NCBI GenBank assembly: GCA_023439425.1
Contig: JAEXNZ010000009.1
Location: 1-14,502, forward strand
Length of the DNA: 14,502 nucleotides
Direction: 5' to 3'
Source: Pseudomonadota bacterium
GTDB lineage: Bacteria; Pseudomonadota; Gammaproteobacteria; Xanthomonadales; Xanthomonadaceae
Shown here: piece by piece, positions 7,403 to 14,502 of the stretch
How positions within the stretch are numbered: position 1 is the stretch's first letter
Layout of the letters: each line of letters begins with the position of its first letter
Program-made: the position numbers and the translations under genes
Notes under the pieces: generated by a model
Databases searched by the model: none
Told to the model about the DNA's origin: nothing
What the model saw: the letters and a program-made list of their open reading frames with translations, nothing else

Positions 7403-8841
7403 GCGCCGCGCCCGCGCTGCCGCCACTGCCGTTCGCTTGGGCCCGCGCGCAGAACGTGCTGCTGGCGCAGAGCGGCGAGGAATGGACCCTACTCGGTACC
7501 GCTGCCACCCCCGCCTGGGCTGTGGCAGAACTGCGCCGGCGCTATGGCCCGTTGCGCTTCGAGGTCATCGATGACGCGCCCTGGCAGCAGCAACTCGGCG
7601 AGCGCTACCGTGACGGGGGCGATGCGGCCGCGCTGGTTGGCGCAGCGGAAAGCGAGGTCGATCTGGACCGGCTGATGCAGGACATGCCGGAAGTGACCGA
7701 CCTGCTCGATACCCAGGACGACGCGCCGGTCATACGCATGATCAACGCGTTGTTGGCGCAGGCCGCGCGAGACGGGGCCAGTGACCTGCATATCGAGCCG
7801 TTCGAAACCCACTCGGTCGTTCGCTACCGCGTGGACGGCACCCTGCGTGACATGGTGCAGCCGCGCCGCGCGCTGCATGCGGCACTGGTTTCGCGCATCA
7901 AGATCATGGCGCACCTGGACATCGCCGAAAAACGCCTGCCCCAGGACGGACGCATCGCCATCCGCGTGGGCGGCCGGCCGCTGGACATTCGCGTTTCCAC
8001 CGTGCCCACCGGGCATGGCGAGCGTGCGGTGTTGCGCCTGCTGGAAAAAGACGCCGGTCGGCTGCAACTGCAGCGGCTGGGCATGGCTGACGACACCCTG
8101 GCGACCTTTACCGGGTTGATCCGCCAGCCGCACGGCATCGTGCTGGTCACCGGCCCCACCGGTAGCGGCAAGACCACCTCGCTGTACGCCGCACTCGGCC
8201 AGCTGGACAGCAATACGGCGAACATCCTCACCGTCGAAGACCCGGTGGAGTACGACTTTGCCGGCATCGGCCAGATCCAGGTCAATGCACGCATCGGCAT
8301 GACTTTCGCCACCGCGCTGCGCGCCATCCTGCGTCAGGACCCGGACACGATCATGATCGGTGAGATCCGCGATCTGGAAACCGCGCAGATCGCCGTGCAG
8401 TCCTCACTCACCGGTCATGGTGTGCTGGCGTCGCTGCATACCAACGATGCCATCTCCGCAGTGACACGTCTGGCCGACATGGGCGTGGAACCGTTCCTGC
8501 TGGCGTCATCCTTGCGCGGTGTGCTGGCGCAGCGGTTGGTACGTCGCCTGTGCGTGCAGTGCCGGAAGCAGGGCGTGGATGTGCATGGGCAGCCGGAATG
8601 GCGCGCAGTGGGGTGTCCTGCCTGCGCAAACAGCGGTTACAAGGGGCGCACCGGCATCCACGAACTGTTCGTCGTGGACGACCGTGTGCGTGAGCTCATC
8701 CACGAGGGGCAGGGCGAACCTGCCCTGCGCGAGGCGGCGCGTGTCGCGGGCATGCGCACGCTGCGCGAGGACGGCATGCGCTGGGTGGCGCAGGGCATCA
8801 CCACGCGCGAGGAGATCCTGCGCGTGACCGGCGACGACTGA
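7399..8841 (+). CDS. gspE: Type II secretion ATPase GspE
   Basis: Cytoplasmic hexameric ATPase of 480 residues that powers pseudopilus extension. The N-terminal domain (about 1-100) is the GspL-docking part. The catalytic region shows the Walker A motif GPTGSGKTT (252-260), the Asp box before it (about 190-205, DIRVSTVPT), the Walker B region DPDTIMIGEIRD (314-325) and the His box GHGVLASLHTNDA. A zinc-binding tetracysteine module follows: C385-x2-C388, then C406-x2-C409. The gap between the pairs is 17 residues; I recall longer gaps in several classical GspE proteins. KGRTGIHELF closes the module. The start overlaps the gspD stop (ATGA); gspF begins 10 nt after its stop. Confidence 0.97.
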   Translation: MSAAPALPPLPFAWARAQNVLLAQSGEEWTLLGTAATPAWAVAELRRRYGPLRFEVIDDAPWQQQLGERYRDGGDAAALVGAAESEVDLDRLMQDMPEVTDLLDTQDDAPVIRMINALLAQAARDGASDLHIEPFETHSVVRYRVDGTLRDMVQPRRALHAALVSRIKIMAHLDIAEKRLPQDGRIAIRVGGRPLDIRVSTVPTGHGERAVLRLLEKDAGRLQLQRLGMADDTLATFTGLIRQPHGIVLVTGPTGSGKTTSLYAALGQLDSNTANILTVEDPVEYDFAGIGQIQVNARIGMTFATALRAILRQDPDTIMIGEIRDLETAQIAVQSSLTGHGVLASLHTNDAISAVTRLADMGVEPFLLASSLRGVLAQRLVRRLCVQCRKQGVDVHGQPEWRAVGCPACANSGYKGRTGIHELFVVDDRVRELIHEGQGEPALREAARVAGMRTLREDGMRWVAQGITTREEILRVTGDD

Positions 8842-8851
8842 GGCGGCCGCC

Positions 8852-10051
8852 ATGCCCCAGTTCGACTACCAGGCGCTCACCGCCAGCGGCAGTACCGAAA
8901 AGGGACGGCTGGATGCCGACAGTGCCAAGGGCGCGCGTCAGGCACTGAAAGGTCGCGGACTGACCCCGGTTGAACTGCGCCCGGTCAGTGCCAACGCTGG
9001 CAACTGGCGGCGACGCGCACTCAGCGCGACCGAGCTGGCGTGGGCGACACGTCAACTCTCCAGTCTGCTGGCTGCACGCCTGCCGCTGGAAGCCGCGCTC
9101 AGTGCGGTGATCGAGCAGGCCGAGCAGGCACATGTGGTACAGGCGCTTACCGCCGTACGCACCGATGTACGCGCCGGTCAGCGCCTGACGGTGGCCTTGG
9201 CCGCACGCCCGCGCGACTACCCGCCGATCAACCGCGCCCTGGGGGGCGCGGGCGAGGACTCCGGCGACCTCGGCCGGGTGATGGAGCGCCTCGCCGACTA
9301 CATCGAAGAGCGCAATGCGCTGCAGGCCAAGGTGATCACCGCGTTCATCTATCCCGGCGCGATCAGCCTGGTGTCGGTGGCGATCGTGATCTTTCTGCTC
9401 AGCTACGTGGTGCCACAGGTGGTTACTGCATTCGTGCAGGCGCGGCAGACCCTGCCGTTGTTGACGCGGGTGATGCTGGAGGCCAGTGCATTCACCCGCG
9501 AGTTGGGAATCTGGGTCGGTTTGGGCGTGGCTGCGCTGGTGGTGGCGTGGCGCGTGGCGCTGCGCCGGCCGGAACTGCGCCTGCGCTGGGACGCGGCTCT
9601 GCTGCGTGTGCCGATGGTGGGTCGCTTCCTCATTGGCGTAAACAGTGCACGCTTCGCATCCACGTTGGCCATTCTGATCGACGCCGGCGTGCCGCTGCTG
9701 CGCGCACTGGATGCGGCACGGCAGACCATGAGCAATGCATCTCTCGCCAGGGCAGCAGACGACGTCGCTTCGCGTGTGCGCGAAGGCGCACCACTGGGTG
9801 CCGCGCTGAAAGTGCAGAAAGTGTTTCCGCCCATCCTGGTGCATCTGGTCACCAGCGGTGAAAAAACCGGCGCATTGGCTCCATTGCTGGAGCGTGCTGC
9901 GGAGACCATCTCGCGCGAGATCGAACGTCGTGCGGTGACGCTGACCGCATTGCTTGAGCCGGCGATGATTCTGGTGATGGGCGGCGTAGTGCTCACCATC
10001 GTGTTGGCCGTGCTGATGCCGATCATGGAAATGAATCAGCTCGTCAACTGA
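8852..10051 (+). CDS. gspF: Type II secretion inner-membrane platform protein GspF
   Basis: Polytopic platform protein of 399 residues that couples GspE motion to pseudopilin insertion. The N-terminus (MPQFDYQALTASG) is family-typical. Two homologous T2SSF helical domains (about 66-189 and 266-389) each carry the pattern of a long cytoplasmic helical bundle ending in a membrane helix: first repeat GGAGEDSGDLGRVMERLADY (131-150), second repeat TSGEKTGALAPLLERAAE (334-351). Membrane helices lie at about 163-190, 218-237 and 367-391. The ribosome-binding site is weak (GAGGCGG before the ATG), consistent with coupling to gspE 10 nt upstream. It is the last gene of the T2SS operon; 226 nt separate it from the DING-family gene. 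Confidence 0.96.
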   Translation: MPQFDYQALTASGSTEKGRLDADSAKGARQALKGRGLTPVELRPVSANAGNWRRRALSATELAWATRQLSSLLAARLPLEAALSAVIEQAEQAHVVQALTAVRTDVRAGQRLTVALAARPRDYPPINRALGGAGEDSGDLGRVMERLADYIEERNALQAKVITAFIYPGAISLVSVAIVIFLLSYVVPQVVTAFVQARQTLPLLTRVMLEASAFTRELGIWVGLGVAALVVAWRVALRRPELRLRWDAALLRVPMVGRFLIGVNSARFASTLAILIDAGVPLLRALDAARQTMSNASLARAADDVASRVREGAPLGAALKVQKVFPPILVHLVTSGEKTGALAPLLERAAETISREIERRAVTLTALLEPAMILVMGGVVLTIVLAVLMPIMEMNQLVN

Positions 10052-10277
10052 ATGCTGCGAAGCGTGATGAAAGTTCCCGTTCAAAAGAAACTCCACACAG
10101 TTCTCCAGACTATTACAGCGAGTTCCACACCTTTTTAAAGCGCACTGTCATCCGGCAAGCCCAGCATCACTCCCGTCGCCGCAGCGCGGACTGGGAGGTC
10201 CCCGGGCGGCAGCAGGCGCAGTAGTTGTTCCTCCCTCGGTGTTTCAACTTCGTAGTAGAACCCTTCTGGAGAAGACC
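10052..10277 (+). promoter_or_regulatory. Intergenic control region before the DING-family gene, with a possible Pho-box half-site
   Basis: This is the largest gap between genes (226 nt). It contains CTGTCAT (10145-10151), identical to the half-site of the enterobacterial PhoB box; the 9-mer CTGTCATCC recurs upstream of the exoprotein gene. A second half-site at the expected 11-nt spacing is not evident. Two TCCACAC copies (10092-10098 and 10124-10130) start 32 nt apart, about three helical turns, in a locally AT-richer stretch. A good ribosome-binding site, GGAGAA (10268-10273), precedes the ATG. I found no convincing sigma-70 -35/-10 pair and no terminator for the T2SS operon. Confidence 0.35.
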
Positions 10278-11492
10278 ATGAACAAGTACAAGTTCCTCGC
10301 CGCGGTGGTTGCCACCGCTCTGATGTCGGCTGCTGGCGTTGCCTCGGCCCAGGTGGCCGTGAACGGCGGCGGCGCTTCGCTGCCGGCCGACCTGTACAAG
10401 GGCTCGGGTGACAGCATCCTGCCGGCCAACTTCAATTATGCCGTGACCGGCTCGGGCACCGGCAAGTCGACCTTCCTGGGTTCCGGTACCTTCGCCGGCC
10501 AGACGACCGTTGCGCACTTCATCGGCAGTGACTCCGTCCTCAGCGGCGGCCCGAATCTGGTTCCGACCGCCGGTAGCGAACGCGCCATCTACGACGCCAA
10601 CTACAACACCCCGGGCCTGGCCACCTACTACGGTCCGCTGCTGCAGTTCCCGTCGGTGGCCACCTCGGTCACCATTCCGTTCAACAAGGCCGGTGCCGCG
10701 CTGAACATCTCCGATGCTGATCTGTGCCGCATCTTTGCCGGTGCCGTCAGCGATTGGTCGCAGGTGTCGGGCAGCGGCCGCTCGGGCGAGCTGAAGATCG
10801 TGTATCGCGATGAAAGCAGCGGCACCAGCGAACTGCTGACCCGCTTCCTGACGACCGTCTGCCCGCTGCAGCCGGGTCTGGACCTGTCCGGTACCGCGCT
10901 GAAGAACGGTGCCTTCTCGGTCCAGTCGACCTTCAAGAACCTGTTCACTGGCAACGCCGCACCGACCGCGCGCTTCGTTCCGGCCGCCGCGACCGGCGGC
11001 ACCGCGCTGTACAACACCGTGTTCTCGACCGAAGGCTACGTCGGCTACGTCGGTCCGGACGTGATCCCGAGCCTGGACGATGCCACCCGTATCGCACAGT
11101 TGCGTGGCTACTCGCCGAATGAAGTGAACGTGTCGGCCACTCTGGGCAGCATCGCTCCGCCTTCCACCCCTGAAGAACTGGCCAATCCGTCGCGCTGGGC
11201 GCCGGTGTTCACCAACCCGACCACGGGCTACCCGATTGCGGGCTACACCAACTTCGTGATCGGCCAGTGCTACAAGAACGCTGCGGTCGCCACGCAGATC
11301 CGTCTGTTCCTGAACCGCCACTACGGCACGGCTGGTGCAACTGATCAGGCCGTTCGCGATCACGGGTTCATCCCGCTGACCGCTGCCTGGAAGACCGCGG
11401 TGCGTGAGCAGATTGCCACCGTGACCGCTCCGAACGGCCTGCAGAACGCCAGCGTCTGCGGTAGCGGTGCCACCCTCATTGGCCGTCCGTAA
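10278..11492 (+). CDS. DING/PstS-family exported phosphate-binding-like protein (LapA-like)
   Basis: Exported protein of 404 residues. A Sec signal peptide ends at A24-Q25 (VASA-QV). The mature start AVNGGGASLPADLY closely matches the DING-family signature NGGGATLP-x-x-LY. Other family landmarks are FIGSDSVL (81-88), PSVATSVTIPFNKAG (125-139), the phosphate-loop-like YRDESSGTSELLTRFL (176-191), GYPIAGYTNF and a C-terminal CGSGATLIGRP. Four cysteines (C150, C195, C331, C394) fit the two disulfides of DING proteins. Family members bind phosphate with high affinity; P. aeruginosa LapA-type relatives have been described as alkaline phosphatases secreted by the Hxc T2SS. Adjacency to a T2SS therefore suggests it is the cargo (inference). 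The ATG at 10278 is fixed by GGAG 6 nt upstream. It stands alone, ends in its own terminator and uses preferred codons, suggesting high expression. An ordinary periplasmic PstS role cannot be excluded. Confidence 0.93.
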   Translation: MNKYKFLAAVVATALMSAAGVASAQVAVNGGGASLPADLYKGSGDSILPANFNYAVTGSGTGKSTFLGSGTFAGQTTVAHFIGSDSVLSGGPNLVPTAGSERAIYDANYNTPGLATYYGPLLQFPSVATSVTIPFNKAGAALNISDADLCRIFAGAVSDWSQVSGSGRSGELKIVYRDESSGTSELLTRFLTTVCPLQPGLDLSGTALKNGAFSVQSTFKNLFTGNAAPTARFVPAAATGGTALYNTVFSTEGYVGYVGPDVIPSLDDATRIAQLRGYSPNEVNVSATLGSIAPPSTPEELANPSRWAPVFTNPTTGYPIAGYTNFVIGQCYKNAAVATQIRLFLNRHYGTAGATDQAVRDHGFIPLTAAWKTAVREQIATVTAPNGLQNASVCGSGATLIGRP

Positions 11493-11518
11493 CGGCTACT
11501 GGGTGTAAGGCAACGCAC

Positions 11519-11555
11519 AAGGGTGCCGGCGGAAATGCCGGCACCCTTTTTCTTT
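11519..11555 (+). terminator. Rho-independent terminator of the DING-family gene
   Basis: Perfect 10-bp arms GGGTGCCGGC (11521-11530) and GCCGGCACCC (11537-11546) enclose a 6-nt loop, GGAAAT. AA before and TT after extend the stem, and the T-rich tract TTTTTCTTT follows directly. It lies 26 nt after the stop codon of the DING-family gene, so that gene ends as its own transcript and the exoprotein gene downstream needs its own promoter. Confidence 0.95.
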
Positions 11556-11585
11556 GCAATGCCGGACTCGTTTGTCGGCTTTGTC

Positions 11586-11594
11586 CTGTCATCC
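11586..11594 (+). promoter_or_regulatory. Possible Pho-box half-site upstream of the exoprotein gene
   Basis: CTGTCATCC here repeats exactly the 9-mer at 10145-10153. Its first seven bases equal the PhoB half-site CTGTCAT. Two TTTGTC copies (11571-11576 and 11580-11585) lie just upstream. No clean second half-site at 11-nt spacing was seen. The site sits between the terminator and the ATG at 11688, where the exoprotein promoter must be. A promoter with clear -35/-10 elements was not found. Confidence 0.3.
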
Positions 11595-11687
11595 CCGTCT
11601 ATCAGGTGCAAGGGCTGCACTCGATGGCGGCTCCACCCATTCAGTTTGCGCCCGCCCCGGGCGTACCTTCCGGTTGACGAGGTTTCA

Positions 11688-14502
11688 ATGTCGCACCTGC
11701 ATTCGACTGCCCTGCGCGGTACCGCCGCGTCCCGCCGCACCCTCGGCAACCACCCGATGGCCTGGGCCATTGCGGTGGCACTGGGCTCCATGGCGGTACC
11801 CGCAGGTGCGCAGCAGGCCTTCAGCCCGGCCTGGTTCGCCGACAAGGGCGCGGCCCAGAACGCGGCGGCGCAGAGCGGGCGCATGCCCAACGGTGCGCCG
11901 GTCAACTTCGGGCAACCCACCCAGCAGCAGGATGCGGCGCGGCAGAAGCTGCAGCAGTCAATCGACAACCTCGGCAGTGCGGCGCAGGCGATCGCACTGC
12001 AGCAGCGCATGCAGGAACAGGCGCGGCAGAATCTGCGCAATGCCGGCTACATCGTCGCGGACGGTCTGGCCGAAGGCGGATTGAAGGTGGACGAGAATCC
12101 GCTCACCCGCGGCTGGATAAATGCGCGTGATGCGATCCAGAAGACCGGTGCTGATGGCAAGCTGGAAGTCAGCATCGAGCAGACTGCAGACAAAGCGATA
12201 TTGAACTGGGAGACGTTCAATGTCGGGGCCAACACCGTGCTCAGCTTCGGCCAGAACGCGGACTGGGCAGTACTGAACCGGGTCAATGATCCCAACACCC
12301 GGCCCAGCCAGATCCTGGGCCAGATCAAGGCACCGGGCAGCGTGTTCATTGCCAACCGCAACGGCGTGGTGTTCGGCAATAACAGCCAGGTCAACGTCCG
12401 CAATCTAGTGGCGGCTGCGGCCAGGATCAGTGACGCTCAGTTCAACGACAACGGCCTGTTCGGGGCCGATGCCAACACGGCGTCGCTCACCGATGCGGCG
12501 GGCGATGTGCGGGTGGAACAGGGTGCACGCATCACCACACACGCGCCGGGTACCGCCACCCGCAGTGGCGGCTACGTGCTGCTGGCGGGGCACAGCGTGG
12601 AGAACGCCGGCCAGATCGAAACCGTGAAGGGGCAGGTCCAGCTGGCGGCCGGCGATTCGTTCGTCATCCGTCGTGGCGTGGGTACCGCGCAGAACACGGC
12701 TTCCACCACCCGTGGCAACGAAATTGCCCCGCAGTTGGCTGCCGGAAGCACGGCAGGCACGGTCACCAACTCCGGCCTGATCCAGGCGCGCGAGGGCGAC
12801 ATCACTCTGGCCGGGCGCACGGTGGAACAGGCGGGTGTGGCGGTGGCCACCACCACGGTCAACCAGCGCGGCACGGTGCACCTGCTCAACTCGCTGGCTG
12901 ATCGGGCTGGTTCGGTCACCTTGGCGGAGGGCTCCACCACGGCCGTGCTGATTGAGGACGACGGCAAGACCACCGCGCTGGACAGCCAGCGGGATGCCCT
13001 GATCGCCGAGTCGTCCGCGCAGAACATCGTGCGTGCCACCAGCAATACGGGTACGTTCGACAATCTGTCGCGCATGCAGGACCGGCGCGATCAGTCGCGC
13101 ATCGAGATTGTATCCGGCGGCAATGTGGCTTTCGAAGGTCAGTCGCTGACCCTGGCCACAGGCGGACAGGTGGTCGTCGACGCGGCCGGGCGCAGTGCGC
13201 TGGCCGATGGCGCACGCGTGGACGTATCCGGTGCGGTCGGGGTCAAGGTCTCGATGGAAAGCAACAACGTCAAGATCAACGTGCAGGGCAACGAACTGCG
13301 CGATTCCCCGGACAACCGCGACAGCGGCAAACTCAACAGTCTCAACAACAATGAGGCGTGGATTGATCGCCGCCAGCTGATTCATGTCGCTGCGGGCACC
13401 GGTGGCTATGAGGCCGAACGCTGGTACGCGGCCGGTGGCCTGCTGGAGGTCGGCGGCTATCTGGGCACGCAGGGACACTCGGTCAGCGAATGGGCCGCAC
13501 AGGGCGGCAGTGTGCTGCTGGGCGGCAACGAGGTGATCACCCAGGCCGGTTCAAGGATCAACCTGGCCGGTGGCAGCCTGGATGTGGCCAGTGGCACCAT
13601 CCAGCAGACCTGGCTGCGCGGCACGGATGGCCAGTTGTACCGACTGGACGACGCGCCGGCGGCCATGCTGTTCGCAGGTCTGTATCGTGGTTTTGAAAGC
13701 AGTCATGAACGCTGGGGCGTTACCGAGAATTTCCGCAATCCGCTGATCGCCAGCGAGCGACGGGTGGAGAACGGATACACCGTAGGCCGGGACGCGGGCC
13801 AGCTGCTGATTTCCGCCCCCACCGTGGTGCTGGACGGTGATATCGATACCCGCACCTTCCAGGGCGTACGTCAGGATCGCGGCCCCGATGCCGGCAAGGA
13901 CGGCTACACCCAGGCGCAGACCGCCGTGGCGCGCAATGCCGCGCTGCTGCTCGGCCAGTACGGTGCGCGCGGCCGCGAGGGCGGGTTCGCCACCGACGTG
14001 CGCCTGGGCGATACGGTTGGGCTGCCAGCGTTGGCGGATCTGCAGGCACCGCTGGAGACGGGCCGCAGCAACACCTTCTGGATGGACGCCGAAGCCCTGA
14101 GCGCCCAGCAATGGGGACGCCTGGACCTGATGTCCCGCGGCACCCTGCACACGGAAGGCAGCCTGCGCCTGCAGGACGGAGCGGCGCTGGTGTTTACCGC
14201 CGCTGTTGTCCAGATCAACGGCGACATTACCGCGCATGGCGGCTCGCTGAGCGCCAGCAATCTGCAGACACTGCCCAATGGCAATCTGCAGGCAATCCTG
14301 CTGGATGGTCGCGGCAGCGTGGGCCTGGGCGAAGGGGCGCGCATCGACCTGAGTGGGACATGGACCAACCGCCTGATGCAGCCCGAACGTGACAGTCAGG
14401 CGGCGTGGGTGAATGGCGGCCAGCTGGACCTGCAGAACAGCCACGACGTACAGATGGGCGCAGGTAGCGAGGTCATCGTCGATGCGGGCGGCCGGGTGGA
14501 CG
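11688..14502 (+). CDS. Filamentous-haemagglutinin-like two-partner-secretion exoprotein (TpsA), 3'-truncated by the window edge
   Basis: Open for 938 codons without a stop to the right edge; relatives commonly run to several thousand residues. The signal peptide ends at about A41-Q42 (VPAGA-QQ). An Ala/Gln-rich, probably helical segment (about 42-120) precedes the two-partner-secretion domain: ADGLAEGGLKVDENPL (124-139), ADKAILNWETFNVGANTVLSF (168-188 region), AVLNRVNDPN, GQIKAPGSVFIANRNGVVFG (211-230) and NVRNLVAAAA. This domain directs export by a TpsB outer-membrane pore and seeds a beta-helix. The rest is beta-helix-like, with family stretches such as VQGNELRDSP, AGTGGYEAERWYAAGGLLEV and ENGYTVGRDAGQLLISAPT. 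The start at 11688 is supported by GAGG (11679-11682). It resembles the large-exoprotein family that includes P. aeruginosa PdtA, a phosphate-depletion-regulated TpsA. The tpsB partner is not in view. Confidence 0.93.
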   Translation, partial: MSHLHSTALRGTAASRRTLGNHPMAWAIAVALGSMAVPAGAQQAFSPAWFADKGAAQNAAAQSGRMPNGAPVNFGQPTQQQDAARQKLQQSIDNLGSAAQAIALQQRMQEQARQNLRNAGYIVADGLAEGGLKVDENPLTRGWINARDAIQKTGADGKLEVSIEQTADKAILNWETFNVGANTVLSFGQNADWAVLNRVNDPNTRPSQILGQIKAPGSVFIANRNGVVFGNNSQVNVRNLVAAAARISDAQFNDNGLFGADANTASLTDAAGDVRVEQGARITTHAPGTATRSGGYVLLAGHSVENAGQIETVKGQVQLAAGDSFVIRRGVGTAQNTASTTRGNEIAPQLAAGSTAGTVTNSGLIQAREGDITLAGRTVEQAGVAVATTTVNQRGTVHLLNSLADRAGSVTLAEGSTTAVLIEDDGKTTALDSQRDALIAESSAQNIVRATSNTGTFDNLSRMQDRRDQSRIEIVSGGNVAFEGQSLTLATGGQVVVDAAGRSALADGARVDVSGAVGVKVSMESNNVKINVQGNELRDSPDNRDSGKLNSLNNNEAWIDRRQLIHVAAGTGGYEAERWYAAGGLLEVGGYLGTQGHSVSEWAAQGGSVLLGGNEVITQAGSRINLAGGSLDVASGTIQQTWLRGTDGQLYRLDDAPAAMLFAGLYRGFESSHERWGVTENFRNPLIASERRVENGYTVGRDAGQLLISAPTVVLDGDIDTRTFQGVRQDRGPDAGKDGYTQAQTAVARNAALLLGQYGARGREGGFATDVRLGDTVGLPALADLQAPLETGRSNTFWMDAEALSAQQWGRLDLMSRGTLHTEGSLRLQDGAALVFTAAVVQINGDITAHGGSLSASNLQTLPNGNLQAILLDGRGSVGLGEGARIDLSGTWTNRLMQPERDSQAAWVNGGQLDLQNSHDVQMGAGSEVIVDAGGRVD

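Noticed and set aside
5936..7426. Long open frame on the minus strand opposite gspD
   Set aside because: Antisense shadow of the secretin gene; no family motifs and no ribosome-binding site that stands out.
10185..10210. GC-rich partial dyad before the DING-family gene as a terminator for the T2SS operon
   Set aside because: The dyad has almost no loop and poor arms, and there is no T-tract after it.
10167..11363. 398-codon open frame on the minus strand opposite the DING-family gene
   Set aside because: The plus-strand gene is certain from its family motifs and terminator; the antisense product has no recognisable fold or motif.
1..14502. tRNA, rRNA, CRISPR array, integrase or attachment sites
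   Set aside because: None could be recognised; the window is filled by protein-coding genes with only short gaps.

Overview
The window is GC-rich, densely packed and coded entirely on the plus strand. It looks like a gammaproteobacterium of the Xanthomonadaceae (Stenotrophomonas or Xanthomonas type). This rests on base composition, codon style and the protein families present; no marker gene fixes the genus.

Layout: (1) the 3' part of a FecR-type anti-sigma regulator (1-912, its N-terminus lies before the window); (2) two tandem paralogous genes of about 182 codons (962-1510 and 1628-2173), each with a Phd/YefM-like N-terminal segment followed by a region resembling the N-terminal domain of IS5-type transposases; (3) a tightly coupled type II secretion (T2SS) operon in the order gspG-K-L-M-D-E-F (2229-10051); (4) a 226-bp intergenic region; (5) a DING/PstS-family exported phosphate-binding-like protein (10278-11492) closed by a clear rho-independent terminator; (6) the first 938 codons of a very large filamentous-haemagglutinin-like two-partner-secretion exoprotein (from 11688, running off the right edge).

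From memory, the arrangement matches the phosphate-starvation secretion island of Pseudomonas aeruginosa: the PUMA3 signalling genes with the FecR-like VreR, the Hxc T2SS in the order hxcT-X-Y-Z-Q-R-S (G-K-L-M-D-E-F), the secreted LapA/LapB proteins, and the two-partner exoprotein PdtA. The simplest model is a cell-surface-signalling regulator controlling a dedicated T2SS, with the DING protein as probable T2SS cargo and a giant surface exoprotein as part of the same response.

The main novelty is the interval between the fecR-like gene and gspG. In P. aeruginosa I recall the genes for GspJ, GspH, GspC and GspI there. Here it holds only the two paralogous Phd/transposase-N-terminus hybrid genes, so this T2SS cluster has no visible GspC or minor pseudopilins H, I and J. 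No recognisable toxin or DDE catalytic domain accompanies the two hybrids. They may be domesticated transposon-derived DNA-binding proteins recruited as regulators of the island.
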